NCBI RefSeq assembly: GCF_002195995.1 | Contig: NZ_NHON01000010.1 | Span: 227-64,226, forward strand | Direction: 5' to 3' | Length of the DNA stretch: 64,000 bases | Source: Inquilinus limosus | GTDB lineage: Bacteria > Pseudomonadota > Alphaproteobacteria > DSM-16000 > Inquilinaceae | In this document: positions 50,627 through 60,709 of the stretch, in pieces | Numbering within the stretch: the stretch's first letter is position 1 | How the letters are laid out: each line of letters opens with the position of its first letter | Program-made: the position numbers and the translations under genes | The notes under the pieces: generated by a model | Database searches by the model: none | What the model was told of the DNA's origin: nothing | Seen by the model: only the letters and a program-made list of their open reading frames with translations

Positions 50627-52159
50627 ATGAAGACCCAACCCATGCGCCGCCTGCTGCTCTCCCTCCTCGTGGCCGCCGCCCTGGTGCCGGGCGCGGCGAT
50701 CGCCGACCCGGTGAAGGGCGGCACGATCGACGTCGCCACCATCGGCGAGCCGCCGACGCTCGACCCGATGGCGAACACCGGCGACCTGCTGGGCATGATC
50801 ACCCAGCATGTCTACGAGACGCTGTTCACCTTCGACGCCGAATGGCGCCTCCAGCCGCTGCTGGCCGAGGCGATGCCGGCGATCTCCGATGACGGCCGCA
50901 CCTACGACATCAAGATCCGTCCCGGCGTCACCTTCCATGACGGCGAGAAACTGACCGCCGCCGACGTCGTCGCCTCGCTGCAGCGCTGGATGAAGCTCGC
51001 CTCGCGCGGCAAGCAGGCGGCGCCGATGATCGAGAGCGTCGCGGCCACCGGCGACCTCGCGGTTCAGATCAAGCTGAAGCAAGCCTACGCGCCGCTGCTG
51101 TCGCTGCTGGCCTTCAACAACAGCGCCGCGGTGATCATGCCGAAGGCGCATATGGACGACCCGCTGACCGACGTGGTCGGCACCGGCCCCTACAAGCTGG
51201 CCGAGCGCAAGCCCGACCAGTACATCCTGCTGACCCGCTTCGACGCCTATGCCGCCCGGACGGAACAGCCCAGCCGCTATGCCGGCAAGCGCACCGCGTA
51301 TCTCGACGAGATCCGCTTCATTCCGGTCCCGAACGCCAACACCCGGATCGAGGGCGCGGTCTCCGGCCAGTACGACTTCTCCGACCTGCTGCCGGTCGAA
51401 TCCTACGACAAGCTGACCGGGAACACCGAGCCGGTGATCCTGAAGTCCTTCGGCTACCCAATCATGATGCTCAACACGAAGCAGGGGCCGCTGGCGAAGC
51501 TGGAGCTGCGCCAGGCGGTGCAGGCGGCGCTGAGCGAGAGCGACATGATGCTGGCCGCCTTCGGCAAGCCGGAGTTCTTCACGGTCGACGGCGCCATGTA
51601 TCCGGAGGGCTTCCCCTGGCGCAGCGACGCCGGGGTCGACACCTACGACCTGGGCGATCCGGAGAAGGCGCAGGCGCTGATGGAGAAGGCCGGCTATGCC
51701 GGCGAGCCGATCCGGATCCTGACCAGCCAGCAATACGAGTTCCACTACAAGATGGCGCTGGTGGCGGCGGAGTACCTGAAGGCGGCGGGCTTCAAGGTCG
51801 ACCTGCAGGTGTCGGACTGGGCGACGCTGACCCAGCGCCGCAACGACCCGGCGCTGTGGGACATCTTCTTCACCCACAGCCCGTTCCTGCCGGAGCCGGC
51901 CCTCAATCTCGGCATGTCCGAGAGCGGCCCGGGCTGGTGGTCGACCGAGCGCCGCCGCACCGCCTTTGACGCCTTCAACGCGGCGTCCGACCCGGCGCAG
52001 CGAGCCAAGCTCTATGGCGACGTCCAGGCCGCGATCATGGAAGAGGTGCCGTTCATCAAGGTCGGCGACTTCAACGCCCTCTCGGCCAAGTCGCCGAAGC
52101 TGAAGGGCTACGACCCGTCGCCCTGGCCGTCCTTCTGGAACACCTGGATGGAGAAGTGA
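50627..52159 (+). CDS. Peptide/nickel-type ABC transporter substrate-binding protein (second copy)
   Basis: A 510-residue paralogue of the preceding protein. Signal peptide MKTQPMRRLLLSLLVAAALV, cleaved near AIA-DPV. KGGTIDVATIGEPPTLDPMA and HVYETLFTFDAEWRLQPLLA open the mature chain. The sequence matches the first copy closely, for example ILTSQQYEFHYKMALVAAEY. Two binding proteins sharing one membrane complex would broaden ligand range. A family B repeat lies between the two genes and a CCCCTCCC element follows, so transcript levels may differ from those of the permeases. ATG 50642 (MRRLLLSLL) is an alternative start. Confidence 0.9.
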   Translation: MKTQPMRRLLLSLLVAAALVPGAAIADPVKGGTIDVATIGEPPTLDPMANTGDLLGMITQHVYETLFTFDAEWRLQPLLAEAMPAISDDGRTYDIKIRPGVTFHDGEKLTAADVVASLQRWMKLASRGKQAAPMIESVAATGDLAVQIKLKQAYAPLLSLLAFNNSAAVIMPKAHMDDPLTDVVGTGPYKLAERKPDQYILLTRFDAYAARTEQPSRYAGKRTAYLDEIRFIPVPNANTRIEGAVSGQYDFSDLLPVESYDKLTGNTEPVILKSFGYPIMMLNTKQGPLAKLELRQAVQAALSESDMMLAAFGKPEFFTVDGAMYPEGFPWRSDAGVDTYDLGDPEKAQALMEKAGYAGEPIRILTSQQYEFHYKMALVAAEYLKAAGFKVDLQVSDWATLTQRRNDPALWDIFFTHSPFLPEPALNLGMSESGPGWWSTERRRTAFDAFNAASDPAQRAKLYGDVQAAIMEEVPFIKVGDFNALSAKSPKLKGYDPSPWPSFWNTWMEK

Positions 52160-52204
52160 GGGGAATGGTGCCGACACGCGCCACTGCCGGCCAGTTTTCT
52201 CGGG

Positions 52205-52328
52205 TCCCCCCTCCCCCTGCGGGAGGGGGACAGGGGGAGGGGGTTCGCGCCGCCGGAGCCGGCGCCTTCGTTCTCTTCGCTCGACAACCCCCTCCCCCTA
52301 GCCCCCTCCCGCGAGGGGAGGGGGGACT
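52205..52328. repeat. CCCCTCCC palindromic element
   Basis: GGTCCCCCCTCCCCCTGCGG with AGGGGGACAGGGGGAGGGGG faces CCCCCTCCCCCTAGCCCCCT and CCCGCGAGGGGAGGGGGGA. Same family as 5014-5183. It fills the 201-nt gap between the second binding-protein gene and the permease genes. Confidence 0.87.
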
Positions 52329-52360
52329 CGACGAATACGGTCCCGGAGCGCGCTGAACCC

Positions 52361-53302
52361 ATGCTCTCCTACATCGTCAATCGCCTGATCGGCATGGTCG
52401 CGGTGATGTTCATCGTGGCGACGGTCGTGTTCGTCATCATCCGGGTGACGCCGGGCGACCCCGCCGCGGTGATGCTCGGCCCCGACGCCCAGCCCTCGGA
52501 CATCGTCGAGCTGCGGGCCAAGCTCGGCCTCGACCAGCCGCTGCCGGTGCAATACGTCACCTGGCTCGGCCAGATCGCGGTCGGCGATCTCGGCCAGTCG
52601 ATCTTCCTGAACCAGCCGGTGCTGGACGCGATCGGCGACCGGGCCGAGCCGACCCTGATGCTGACCATCCTGTCGATCCTGATCGCGGTCGCCATCGCCC
52701 TGCCGGTCGGCATCGCCTCGGCGGTCTGGCGCGGCTCGGCGCTGGACCAGTCGGTGCTGACCCTGTCGATGTTCACCGCCAGCATCCCCAGCTTCTGGCT
52801 GGGCCTGATCCTGATGCAGATCTTCGCGGTCAAGCTCGGCTGGTTCCCGGTGGCGGGCTATGGCGGGCCGGGCGCGACCTTCCTCGAGCGGATGAGCCAC
52901 CTGGTGCTGCCGGCGATCGTGCTGGGGCTGGTCAACTCCGCCCTCATCACCCGCTTCACCCGGGCCAGCATGCTCGACGTGCTGAACGACGACTATGTCC
53001 GCACCGCCCGGGCCAAGGGCCTGCCGGAGCGGAAGGTGGTGCTGAAGCACGCGCTGAAGAACGCGCTGATCCCGATCCTGACCGTGATCGGCCTGACCAC
53101 GGCGCTGCTGGTCTCCGGCGCGGTGGTGACCGAGACGGTGTTCGGCCTGCCGGGTGTCGGCAACCTCGTGGTCAACGGCGTGCTGCGGCGCGACTACCCG
53201 GTGATCCAGGGCGCGCTCTTGGTGATCGCGGCGCTGTACGTCCTGGTCAATCTCGCCATCGACCTCCTCTACCTTTTCGTCGACCCCAGGGTGCGCACCT
53301 GA
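52361..53302 (+). CDS. Peptide-type ABC transporter permease (DppB-like)
   Basis: A 313-residue inner-membrane permease. MLSYIVNRLIGMVAVMFIVA and VVFVIIRVTPGDPAAVMLGP (residues 1-45) are the OppB/DppB signature. It has six helices and the ATPase-contact EAA loop VRTARAKGLPERKVVLKHAL (about residues 213-232), followed by KNALIPILTVIG. The end overlaps the start of the next permease (TGATG). It works as a heterodimer with the DppC-like product and the two downstream ATPases. The first gene after a palindromic element, so it may also have separate initiation. Confidence 0.93.
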   Translation: MLSYIVNRLIGMVAVMFIVATVVFVIIRVTPGDPAAVMLGPDAQPSDIVELRAKLGLDQPLPVQYVTWLGQIAVGDLGQSIFLNQPVLDAIGDRAEPTLMLTILSILIAVAIALPVGIASAVWRGSALDQSVLTLSMFTASIPSFWLGLILMQIFAVKLGWFPVAGYGGPGATFLERMSHLVLPAIVLGLVNSALITRFTRASMLDVLNDDYVRTARAKGLPERKVVLKHALKNALIPILTVIGLTTALLVSGAVVTETVFGLPGVGNLVVNGVLRRDYPVIQGALLVIAALYVLVNLAIDLLYLFVDPRVRT

Positions 53303-54171
53303 TGGCCGCCACCGCCTCCGTCTCCATGGCCGGCGAGCGCATGAAGCTCGCCCGCCTGCTGCTGCGCCGCAAGACCGCGATGATCGGCCTGATCATCCTG
53401 GTGGTGCTGGTCCTGGCCGCCGCGCTGGCGCCCTGGATCACCAGCTACGCGCCGCAGAAGCTGTCGATCGTGAACCGGTTGAAACCACCGAGCGCGGCGC
53501 ATTGGTTCGGCACCGACGAGTTCGGCCGCGACGTCTTCACCCGCGCCGTCTATGGCGGCAGGCTGTCGCTGTTCGTCGGCTTTTCCGTGGTGATCCTGTC
53601 CTCGGTGCTGGGCATCGTGCTGGGCCTGGTCGCCGGTTTCTTCCGGTCGGCCGACAAGGTCGTGGCCCGGGTGATCGACGCGATGATGGCCTTCCCGGAC
53701 ATCCTGCTGGCGATCTCGCTGGTCGCGGCGCTGGGCCCGTCGCTGGTCAATGTCATCGTCGCGCTCGGCATCGTCTACACGCCGCGCCTGGCCCGCATCG
53801 TCCGTGCCTCGACCCTGGTGATCCGTGAGCTGCCCTTCGTCGAGGCGGCGCGGGCGCTCGGCGTCTCCACCTGGCGCATCGTCACCGCCCATGTCCTGCG
53901 CAACCTGTGGTCGCCGATCCTGGTGCAGGGCACCTTCATCTTCGCCTATGCCATCCTGGCCGAGGCCGGGCTGTCCTTCCTCGGCGTCGGCGTCTCGCCC
54001 GAAATCCCTACCTGGGGAACCATGATCAACGCCGGCCAGCAGTACATGGGCTCGGCCGACTGGATGATGGTCTTCCCCGGCCTCGCCATCGTGCTGTCGG
54101 TGGTGTCGCTGCAGATGGTCGGCGACGGCCTGCGCGACATCCTCGACCCCCGCCTCCGCAAGGAACTGTGA
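53302..54171 (+). CDS. Peptide-type ABC transporter permease (DppC-like)
   Basis: A 289-residue permease. KTAMIGLIILVVLVLAAALA (about residues 24-43) is the first helix and the NRLKPPSAAHWFGTDEFGRD segment (about 62-82) is the DppC/OppC hallmark. The EAA loop reads LVIRELPFVEAARALGVSTW, followed by RIVTAHVLRNL, and the C-terminal part contains LSFLGVGVSPEIPTWGTMIN. The start overlaps the previous stop and its stop overlaps the amidohydrolase start, both by one base, so these genes are tightly coupled. Confidence 0.94.
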   Translation: MAATASVSMAGERMKLARLLLRRKTAMIGLIILVVLVLAAALAPWITSYAPQKLSIVNRLKPPSAAHWFGTDEFGRDVFTRAVYGGRLSLFVGFSVVILSSVLGIVLGLVAGFFRSADKVVARVIDAMMAFPDILLAISLVAALGPSLVNVIVALGIVYTPRLARIVRASTLVIRELPFVEAARALGVSTWRIVTAHVLRNLWSPILVQGTFIFAYAILAEAGLSFLGVGVSPEIPTWGTMINAGQQYMGSADWMMVFPGLAIVLSVVSLQMVGDGLRDILDPRLRKEL

Positions 54172-55321
54172 TGACCGTCCTCATCCGCTCGGCCCACCCG
54201 GCGGGCTTCCCCGACCACACGGACGATGCCCCGCTCGACATCCTGATCGCCGATGGCCGCGTGGCTGCGGTGGGGCAGGGGATCGAGGCTCCGTCCGATG
54301 CCGAGATCGTCGATGGAAAGGATGGCTGGGTGTCGCCCGGCTGGGCCGACCTGCACGCCCATGTCTATCACGGCGGCACCGACATCTCGATCCGCCCGTC
54401 CCAGGGCGGGCTGGCGCATGGCGTCACCACCATCGTCGACGCCGGCTCGGCCGGGGAGGGCAACTTCGTCGGCTTCCGCGAGTTCATCGCCGAGCCCGCG
54501 GCCGAGCGGGTGGTCGCCTTCCTCAACATCGGCTCGATCGGCCTGGTCGCCTGCAACCGGGTCAGCGAGCTGATCGACCAGCGCTCGATCGACATCACCC
54601 GCACCCTGGCGGTGATCGAGGCCAACCGCGACATCATCCGCGGCATCAAGTGCCGGGCCTGCAGCACGGTGACCGGCGCCTGGGGCATCACTCCGGTGAA
54701 GATCGCCAAGAAGGTGGCGAAGATCAGCGGCCTGCCGCTGATGGTCCATGTCGGCGAGCCGCCGCCGCTCTTGGAGGAGGTGCTGGCGGTGCTGACCCCT
54801 GGCGACGTCCTGACCCACTGTTTCCACGGCAAGCCCGGCGGCAACATCCTCGAAGACGAGGAGCTGTTCGGCATCGCCAAGCAGGTGGCGGAGGCCGGGG
54901 TGCGGCTCGATGTCGGGCATGGCGGCGCCTCCTTCTCCTTCAAGGTGGCGCGGGCCGGGATCGAGCGCGGGCTGAACCCGTTCTCGATCTCCACCGACCT
55001 GCATCTGCGCTCGATCGAAGGCCCGGTCTGGGACATGGCGACCACCATGTCGAAGCTGCTGGCCGTCGGCATGCCCTTCGCCGAGGTGGTGGCCGCCGCC
55101 AGCACCCGTCCGCGCTCCGTCGTCGGCCTGCCGGAAACCGGCAACCTGAAGGTCGGGGCGGAGGCCGATTTCACAATCTTCGGGCTGGAACCGGCGTCGG
55201 TGACGCTGCCGGATTCCTCCGGCGACAGCGCCACGCTCGACCAGCTGTTCACGCCGCGCCACGCCATCCTCGGCACCAAGTCCGTCAAGGCGGCCCGGCT
55301 GTTCGATCCGAAAGTGCACGG

Positions 55322-55325
<4 letters not shown>
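54171..55325 (+). CDS. Amidohydrolase/deacetylase-family metallohydrolase
   Basis: A 384-residue amidohydrolase-superfamily enzyme. Metal site I is in GWADLHAHVYHGGTDISIRP (HxH, about residues 61-65). Lys in RDIIRGIKCRACSTVT (about 162) may be the carboxylated bridging lysine, and further ligands are His in LPLMVHVGEPPPLLEEVL and in VLTHCFHGKPGGNI; Asp in NPFSISTDLHLRSIEG completes the set. The group includes enzymes that remove acyl groups from amino sugar acids or amino acids. The context (transporter, RidA, SelA-like enzyme) suggests it frees an amine from an imported N-acyl or cyclic amide. It overlaps the ATPase gene by 4 nt. Confidence 0.92.
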
Positions 55326-56331
<1,006 letters not shown>

Positions 56332-56335
<4 letters not shown>

Positions 56336-57339
56336 CCGCCGCCGCCCTGCGTACCGAAGCCGATCCCGCCGCGCCGCTGCTCGACGTGCAGAACCTGTCG
56401 GTGCATTTCCCGATCGGCAGCGGCCGCGTCGTCCGCGCCGTGGAGAATGTCAGCCTGTCGATCCGCCGGGGCAGCATCGTCGGCCTGGTCGGCGAATCCG
56501 GCTCCGGCAAGACCACCACCGGCCGCGCCGTGCTGCGGCTGATCGAGCCGACCGGCGGCCGGGTGATGTTCGACGGCACCGACGTCACGGCGCTGCCGGA
56601 GAAGCAGTTCCGCGCCTGGCGCCGGCGGATGCAGATCGTGTTCCAGGACCCCTATGCCAGCCTCAACCCGCGCATGAGCGTGGCCGAGATCCTGGGCGAG
56701 GCGCTGGACACGCACGGCCTGGCGAAGGGCCGCCGCAGCCAGCGCATCGGCGAGCTGCTGGAACGGGTGGGCCTGAACGCCGACCACCAGCGCCGCTTCC
56801 CGCATGAATTTTCCGGCGGCCAGCGCCAGCGCATCGGCATCGCCCGGGCCCTGGCGGTGGAGCCCGACTTCATCGTCGCCGACGAGCCGGTCTCGGCCCT
56901 CGACGTCTCGGTCCAGGCCCAGGTGCTGAACCTGATCCAGGACATCCAGCGCGACCTCGGCCTGACCCTGCTGTTCGTCGCCCATGACCTCGCCGTGGTC
57001 GACTATCTCTGCGACGAGATCGTGGTGATGTATCTCGGCCGGATCATGGAGAAGGGGCCGACCCGCCTGGTCTATGACCGGCCGCGCCACCCCTACACCA
57101 AGGCGCTGCTCTCCGCCGCGCCGGTGCCGGACCCGCGGGCCAGGCGCGACCGCATCATCCTGAAGGGCGACATCCCCAGCCCGATCGCGCCGCCCTCCGG
57201 CTGCGTGTTCCGCACCCGCTGCCCGATGGCGGTGGAAGCCTGCGCCCAGGCGGTGCCGCCGCTGGCCGAGCGCGAGCCCGGCCGCTTCGTCGCCTGCATC
57301 CGCGACGCCGAACTGAACGACCAAACGACCACGGACTGA
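56332..57339 (+). CDS. Peptide-type ABC transporter ATP-binding protein (DppF/OppF-like)
   Basis: A 335-residue ATPase that pairs with the previous product. Walker A is [20 protein letters not shown] (about residues 53-72), Q-loop [20 protein letters not shown], signature [15 protein letters not shown] (about 162-176), Walker [21 protein letters not shown] and switch FVAHDLAVV. The C-terminal [20 protein letters not shown] motif resembles that of its partner. The start is GTG 56332, which overlaps the previous TGA; a longer frame to 56257 lies inside that gene. Confidence 0.95.
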
Positions 57340-57341
57340 CC

Positions 57342-57809
57342 ATGCCCAACGTCTACGACCGCCTTGCCGCGCTCGGCATCACGCTGCCCAAGGCGCCGCC
57401 GCCGGTCGCGAATTTCGAGACCCACCGGATCACCGGGCAGCTCCTGTTCCTGTCCGGCCAGGGGCCGACCGAACCCGACGGCCGCCAGTACCGGGGCAAG
57501 GTCGGCGGCACGGTCGACCGCCACGATGCCTACCGCCATGCCCGGCTGACCGGCATCAACCTGATCGCGGTGATGCAGGAGGCGCTGGGCGACCTCAACC
57601 GCATCACCGGCATCGTCAAGCTGCTCGGCATGGTCAACGCCGTGCCGGAGTTCGAGCATCATCCGGCGGTGATCAACGGCTGCTCCGACCTGTTCGTCGA
57701 GCTGTTCGGGCCGGAGATCGGGCGCCATGCCCGCTCCGCCGTCGGCATGGGGTCGCTGCCGGGCCAGATCACCGTCGAGATCGAAGCCGTCGTCGAATTC
57801 GCGCGCTGA
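57342..57809 (+). CDS. RidA-family enamine/imine deaminase
   Basis: A 155-residue RidA (YjgF/YER057c) protein, somewhat longer than the usual 130. The family shape is clear: [20 protein letters not shown] (about residues 27-46), [20 protein letters not shown] and [20 protein letters not shown] (about 86-106), then [19 protein letters not shown]. RidA proteins hydrolyse reactive 2-aminoacrylate-type enamines/imines released by PLP enzymes, before they damage other enzymes. The gene sits 2 nt after the ATPase gene and 11 nt before a PLP-dependent enzyme, exactly where such a quencher would be useful (inference). Confidence 0.9.
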   Translation: MPNVYDRLAALGITLPKAPPPVANFETHRITGQLLFLSGQGPTEPDGRQYRGKVGGTVDRHDAYRHARLTGINLIAVMQEALGDLNRITGIVKLLGMVNAVPEFEHHPAVINGCSDLFVELFGPEIGRHARSAVGMGSLPGQITVEIEAVVEFAR

Positions 57810-57820
57810 AGGATAGGGCC

Positions 57821-59032
57821 ATGAAGTCGAACGAGGATATCCGCCGCCGCCTGGGCCTGCGCCCGGTGATCAACGTCTCGGGCACCATGACCTCGCTGGG
57901 CGCCTCGATCGTGGTGCCGGAGGCGGTGCAGGCGGTCGCCGAGGTGCTGCCGCAATTCGTCGAGATCACCGACCTGCAGCGCAAGGCCAGCGCCCGGATC
58001 GCGAAGTCCTGCGCCACCGAGGCCGGCTTCGTCACCGCCTCGGCCTCGGCCGGCATCAGCCTGGCCGTGGCCGGCGCCATGACCGGCGACGACCTGCTGG
58101 CGATCGAGCGGCTGCCGGACACCGCCGGCCTGGCGAGGACCGAGGTGCTGCTGCAGGTCGGCCACATGGTCAGCTACGGCGCCCCGGTCGACCAGGCGGT
58201 GCGCTTGGCCGGCGCCACGGTGGTGCCGGTCGGCACGGCGACCTCGGCCGCCGGCTACCAGCTGGACGGCGCCATTACCGACCGCACGGCCGCGGCGCTC
58301 TATGTGGTGTCGCACCATGTCGTGCAGTACGGCCAGATCCCGCTCGAGGAGTTCGCCGCGATCTGCCGGGCCAAGGGCGTGCCGGTGATCGTCGACGCCG
58401 CCTCGGAATACGACCTGGCCGGCTTCCTGGCCAAGGGCGCGGACCTGGCGATCTACAGCTCGCACAAGTTCCTGGGCGGCCCGACCGCCGGCATCGTCGC
58501 CGGGCGCGAGGACCTGGTGCGCGCCGCCTTCCTGCAGAACCGGGGCATCGGCCGCGGCATGAAGGTCGGCAAGGAGGGCGTCGTCGGCACCATCGCCGCG
58601 CTCGACGCCTGGGAGAAGCGCGATCACGCCGCGGCGCGGGCGCGCGAGGACAGCCATCTGAAGCTCTGGCACGAGGGCTTGGTCGGGCTGCCCGGCGTGA
58701 CCGCGGTGATCGAGCCGGACCCGACCGACAATCCGCTCGACCGCCTGAAGGTGACGATCGATCCGGCCAAGGCCGGGCTGGCGGCTTGGGACGTGGCCGA
58801 CCGGCTGGCCGCCGGCGACCCGCCGGTGATCGTCCGCGACCATGAGGTCGAGCACAACTACTTCTACCTTGACCCCTGCAACCAGCATGACGGCGAGGCG
58901 CAGGTTGTGCTGGAGCGCCTCCTGGCCGTGCTGCGCGGCGCCGCCGGCGACCCGCCGCAGGGCGACGCCCGCGAGCGCCTTCTCGCACGGGGGCGGAAGG
59001 GGCTGGAATCGCTGCTGCGCTTCCCGCGGTAA
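57821..59032 (+). CDS. PLP-dependent SelA/DgaE-like lyase
   Basis: A 403-residue fold-type I PLP enzyme. [20 protein letters not shown] (residues 14-33) and [20 protein letters not shown] (about 68-88) are the SelA/D-glucosaminate-6-phosphate ammonia-lyase group's N-terminal features; the PLP Lys is in [20 protein letters not shown] (about 215). [15 protein letters not shown] supplies the Asp that contacts the pyridine N. No selenocysteine gene context exists, so selenocysteine synthesis is unlikely. It probably eliminates ammonia (or another group) from the amine made by the amidohydrolase, giving a keto or unsaturated acid. AAGGA lies before the ATG. Last gene of the operon. Confidence 0.88.
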   Translation: MKSNEDIRRRLGLRPVINVSGTMTSLGASIVVPEAVQAVAEVLPQFVEITDLQRKASARIAKSCATEAGFVTASASAGISLAVAGAMTGDDLLAIERLPDTAGLARTEVLLQVGHMVSYGAPVDQAVRLAGATVVPVGTATSAAGYQLDGAITDRTAAALYVVSHHVVQYGQIPLEEFAAICRAKGVPVIVDAASEYDLAGFLAKGADLAIYSSHKFLGGPTAGIVAGREDLVRAAFLQNRGIGRGMKVGKEGVVGTIAALDAWEKRDHAAARAREDSHLKLWHEGLVGLPGVTAVIEPDPTDNPLDRLKVTIDPAKAGLAAWDVADRLAAGDPPVIVRDHEVEHNYFYLDPCNQHDGEAQVVLERLLAVLRGAAGDPPQGDARERLLARGRKGLESLLRFPR

Positions 59033-59050
59033 TCCGCGAAGGCGCCTGGG

Positions 59051-59085
59051 ATGCCGGCAGCGCGTCGCGTCGCCGCTGCCGGCAT
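59051..59085. other. Hairpin at the end of the catabolic operon
   Basis: ATGCCGGCAGC (59051-59061) and GCTGCCGGCAT (59075-59085) form a perfect 11-bp stem with a 13-nt loop, 18 nt after the PLP-enzyme stop. No T-run follows, so it may be a rho-dependent or processing signal. Confidence 0.6.
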
Positions 59086-59264
59086 TCCGGCCTCTCGCAC
59101 TCCTCTTCGCGCTGCCGGGGGATGCCGTCTCATCATCTGCCGCAATCTGCCCCATCCGTGCCCTGATCGTCTGGCAATCGATAGGATGTTGTGCCACGGG
59201 TCCTGACCTAGGACGTCAGGCGTCGGGGCTGCTTCCTTTTCGACCAGCCGAAGGCGCGGGGTTC

Positions 59265-60491
59265 ATGGTGACGAGACCGATCTTCACAGCGATGCTGGCC
59301 GCCACGATGGCGGTCGTCGCGACCGGCGCGGATGCCGCCGAGGCGACGTGGCTGCGGGCCGCCTTGTCGTCGATGCCGGCGACGGCGTTCGACCTCAAGC
59401 CGCCTTTTCTGGCGAGCGCCATCAACCTGTCCGCGGCCCGGGCCCTGGGGCTCCGCGACCATGACACACAGCCGGCGGATCTGCTGAAGCGCGTGCTCAC
59501 GCCCCCGGAGAACATCGGGGTGCTGGACGCCTGGATACGCCGCACGGACGCAGGTCTCCTGGAGGACCGGCTGGGCGTGCCGCTCGATCGTCTGGCGGTG
59601 CTCGCCGGATACAACGATCTTCCCAACCAGACGACGCTTTGGATCTTCGACAGCGACGGGACGGCGGATGCCGTGTTCGGCGGATTGCCGGCCCGCGGCT
59701 TCTCCCCGCTCACCGGCGGGATGCTGGCCAATGGAAAACCATCCGAGATGGATTTGAAATCCGCGGCGCCCGGCGATCCCTGGCGGGGAGATCTCGGCCG
59801 GACCTCCGTGGTCGGCCGGGAAGGCCGGATCCTGCTGCAGGCGCGGGAACCGGATCTGATCGAGGCCGCGCGGCAGGCGACGCCCGCTTCGAACCTCGCC
59901 ACGGTCCCGTTCGTGAACACCGTGCTGACCGGCGCGGAAGCCGGGGCCGGCGACGGCGCGGAGATCATCCACGCCCTGCTTGCAGGCCCGCAGATCGGGG
60001 CCGGCCGCGATTTCATGCCGGAAATGGCGATGCTGAAACCCAACGACCTGCAGGCCCAGGTCGAGACGCTTCGTCGCAAGATGGAAGACCAGGCGGCGCA
60101 GGAGCGGGCCACGGGCCTGCCGCCTTATCCTGTCGCGCTGCTCGCCGATATCGAGATCCCGGGCAAGAGCCGCGGCATCCTGCTGGCCTTCCCCTATCCG
60201 GATTGCCGCACGGCCGAGACCGGTGCGACCCGGTTCGCGGCCCGGTGGCGGACGGCGGAGCTGGCGACCTACGGCCACGGCACGACCCTGGCGGACATGA
60301 CCGGGGCCGACATCGCCACCCGCACGGTCCCGGCTTCGGACGGCAGCTGCGCCGCGGTCGTCACGGCGACCAATCCGGTGCCTGCCGATGGCGCGAGCTT
60401 CGAGAACAAGCCCTGGACCGCGGTGATCGGCTCGATCTACCGGCGCGACTTCGGCGCCGCGGCCATGGCCCTTGGCGGGCCTGATCGGTAG
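59265..60491 (+). CDS. Exported protein of unknown function
   Basis: A 408-residue protein with signal peptide MVTRPIFTAMLAATMAVVAT (cleaved near ADA-AEA). The mature part is soluble, alternating alpha and beta segments: LKPPFLASAINLSAARALGL, then IGVLDAWIRRTDAGLLEDRL and LTGAEAGAGDGAEIIHALLA. Late Cys residues at YPDCRTAE and DGSCAAV could form a disulfide. There are no catalytic or binding motifs that I recognise. It starts 230 nt after the catabolic operon, beyond a hairpin, so it is a separate unit. ATG 59265 was chosen because a signal peptide begins there; earlier in-frame sequence runs through intergenic DNA. Confidence 0.75.
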   Translation: MVTRPIFTAMLAATMAVVATGADAAEATWLRAALSSMPATAFDLKPPFLASAINLSAARALGLRDHDTQPADLLKRVLTPPENIGVLDAWIRRTDAGLLEDRLGVPLDRLAVLAGYNDLPNQTTLWIFDSDGTADAVFGGLPARGFSPLTGGMLANGKPSEMDLKSAAPGDPWRGDLGRTSVVGREGRILLQAREPDLIEAARQATPASNLATVPFVNTVLTGAEAGAGDGAEIIHALLAGPQIGAGRDFMPEMAMLKPNDLQAQVETLRRKMEDQAAQERATGLPPYPVALLADIEIPGKSRGILLAFPYPDCRTAETGATRFAARWRTAELATYGHGTTLADMTGADIATRTVPASDGSCAAVVTATNPVPADGASFENKPWTAVIGSIYRRDFGAAAMALGGPDR

Positions 60492-60556
60492 CGGGACCTC
60501 GAGCGCTCTCGCGTCGCCTCTCCTGCTTGCAAGACCTTCTCGGCATTCCAAGCACC

Positions 60557-60642
60557 GTCATTGCGAGCGCAGCGAATCCATCGAGGGGCCGGCGCGAACC
60601 GGCCCCTGGATGGATTCGTCGGCTTCGCCTCCTCGCAATGAC
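60557..60642. repeat. Palindromic repeat, family B
   Basis: GTCATTGCGAGCGCAGCGAA with TCCATCGAGG faces CCTGGATGGATTCG and CTCCTCGCAATGAC. Variant of 14004-14085 and 50483-50566, placed between the convergent 60491 and 60710 gene ends. Confidence 0.85.
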
Positions 60643-60709
60643 GGCGAAGGATGGACGTTGTGAAAGGTCTCGTTTGCGGGAGAGGCGACGCGAACAGCAG
60701 CCGGTCGCG

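Noticed and set aside
48923-52177. A 1084-codon open frame on the minus strand
   Set aside because: It is antisense to both binding-protein genes and even runs through a palindromic repeat; composition is not protein-like.
57821-59032. Selenocysteine synthase (selA)
   Set aside because: No selB, selC or selD and no selenoprotein context; the peptide transporter, amidohydrolase and RidA neighbours favour a catabolic lyase.
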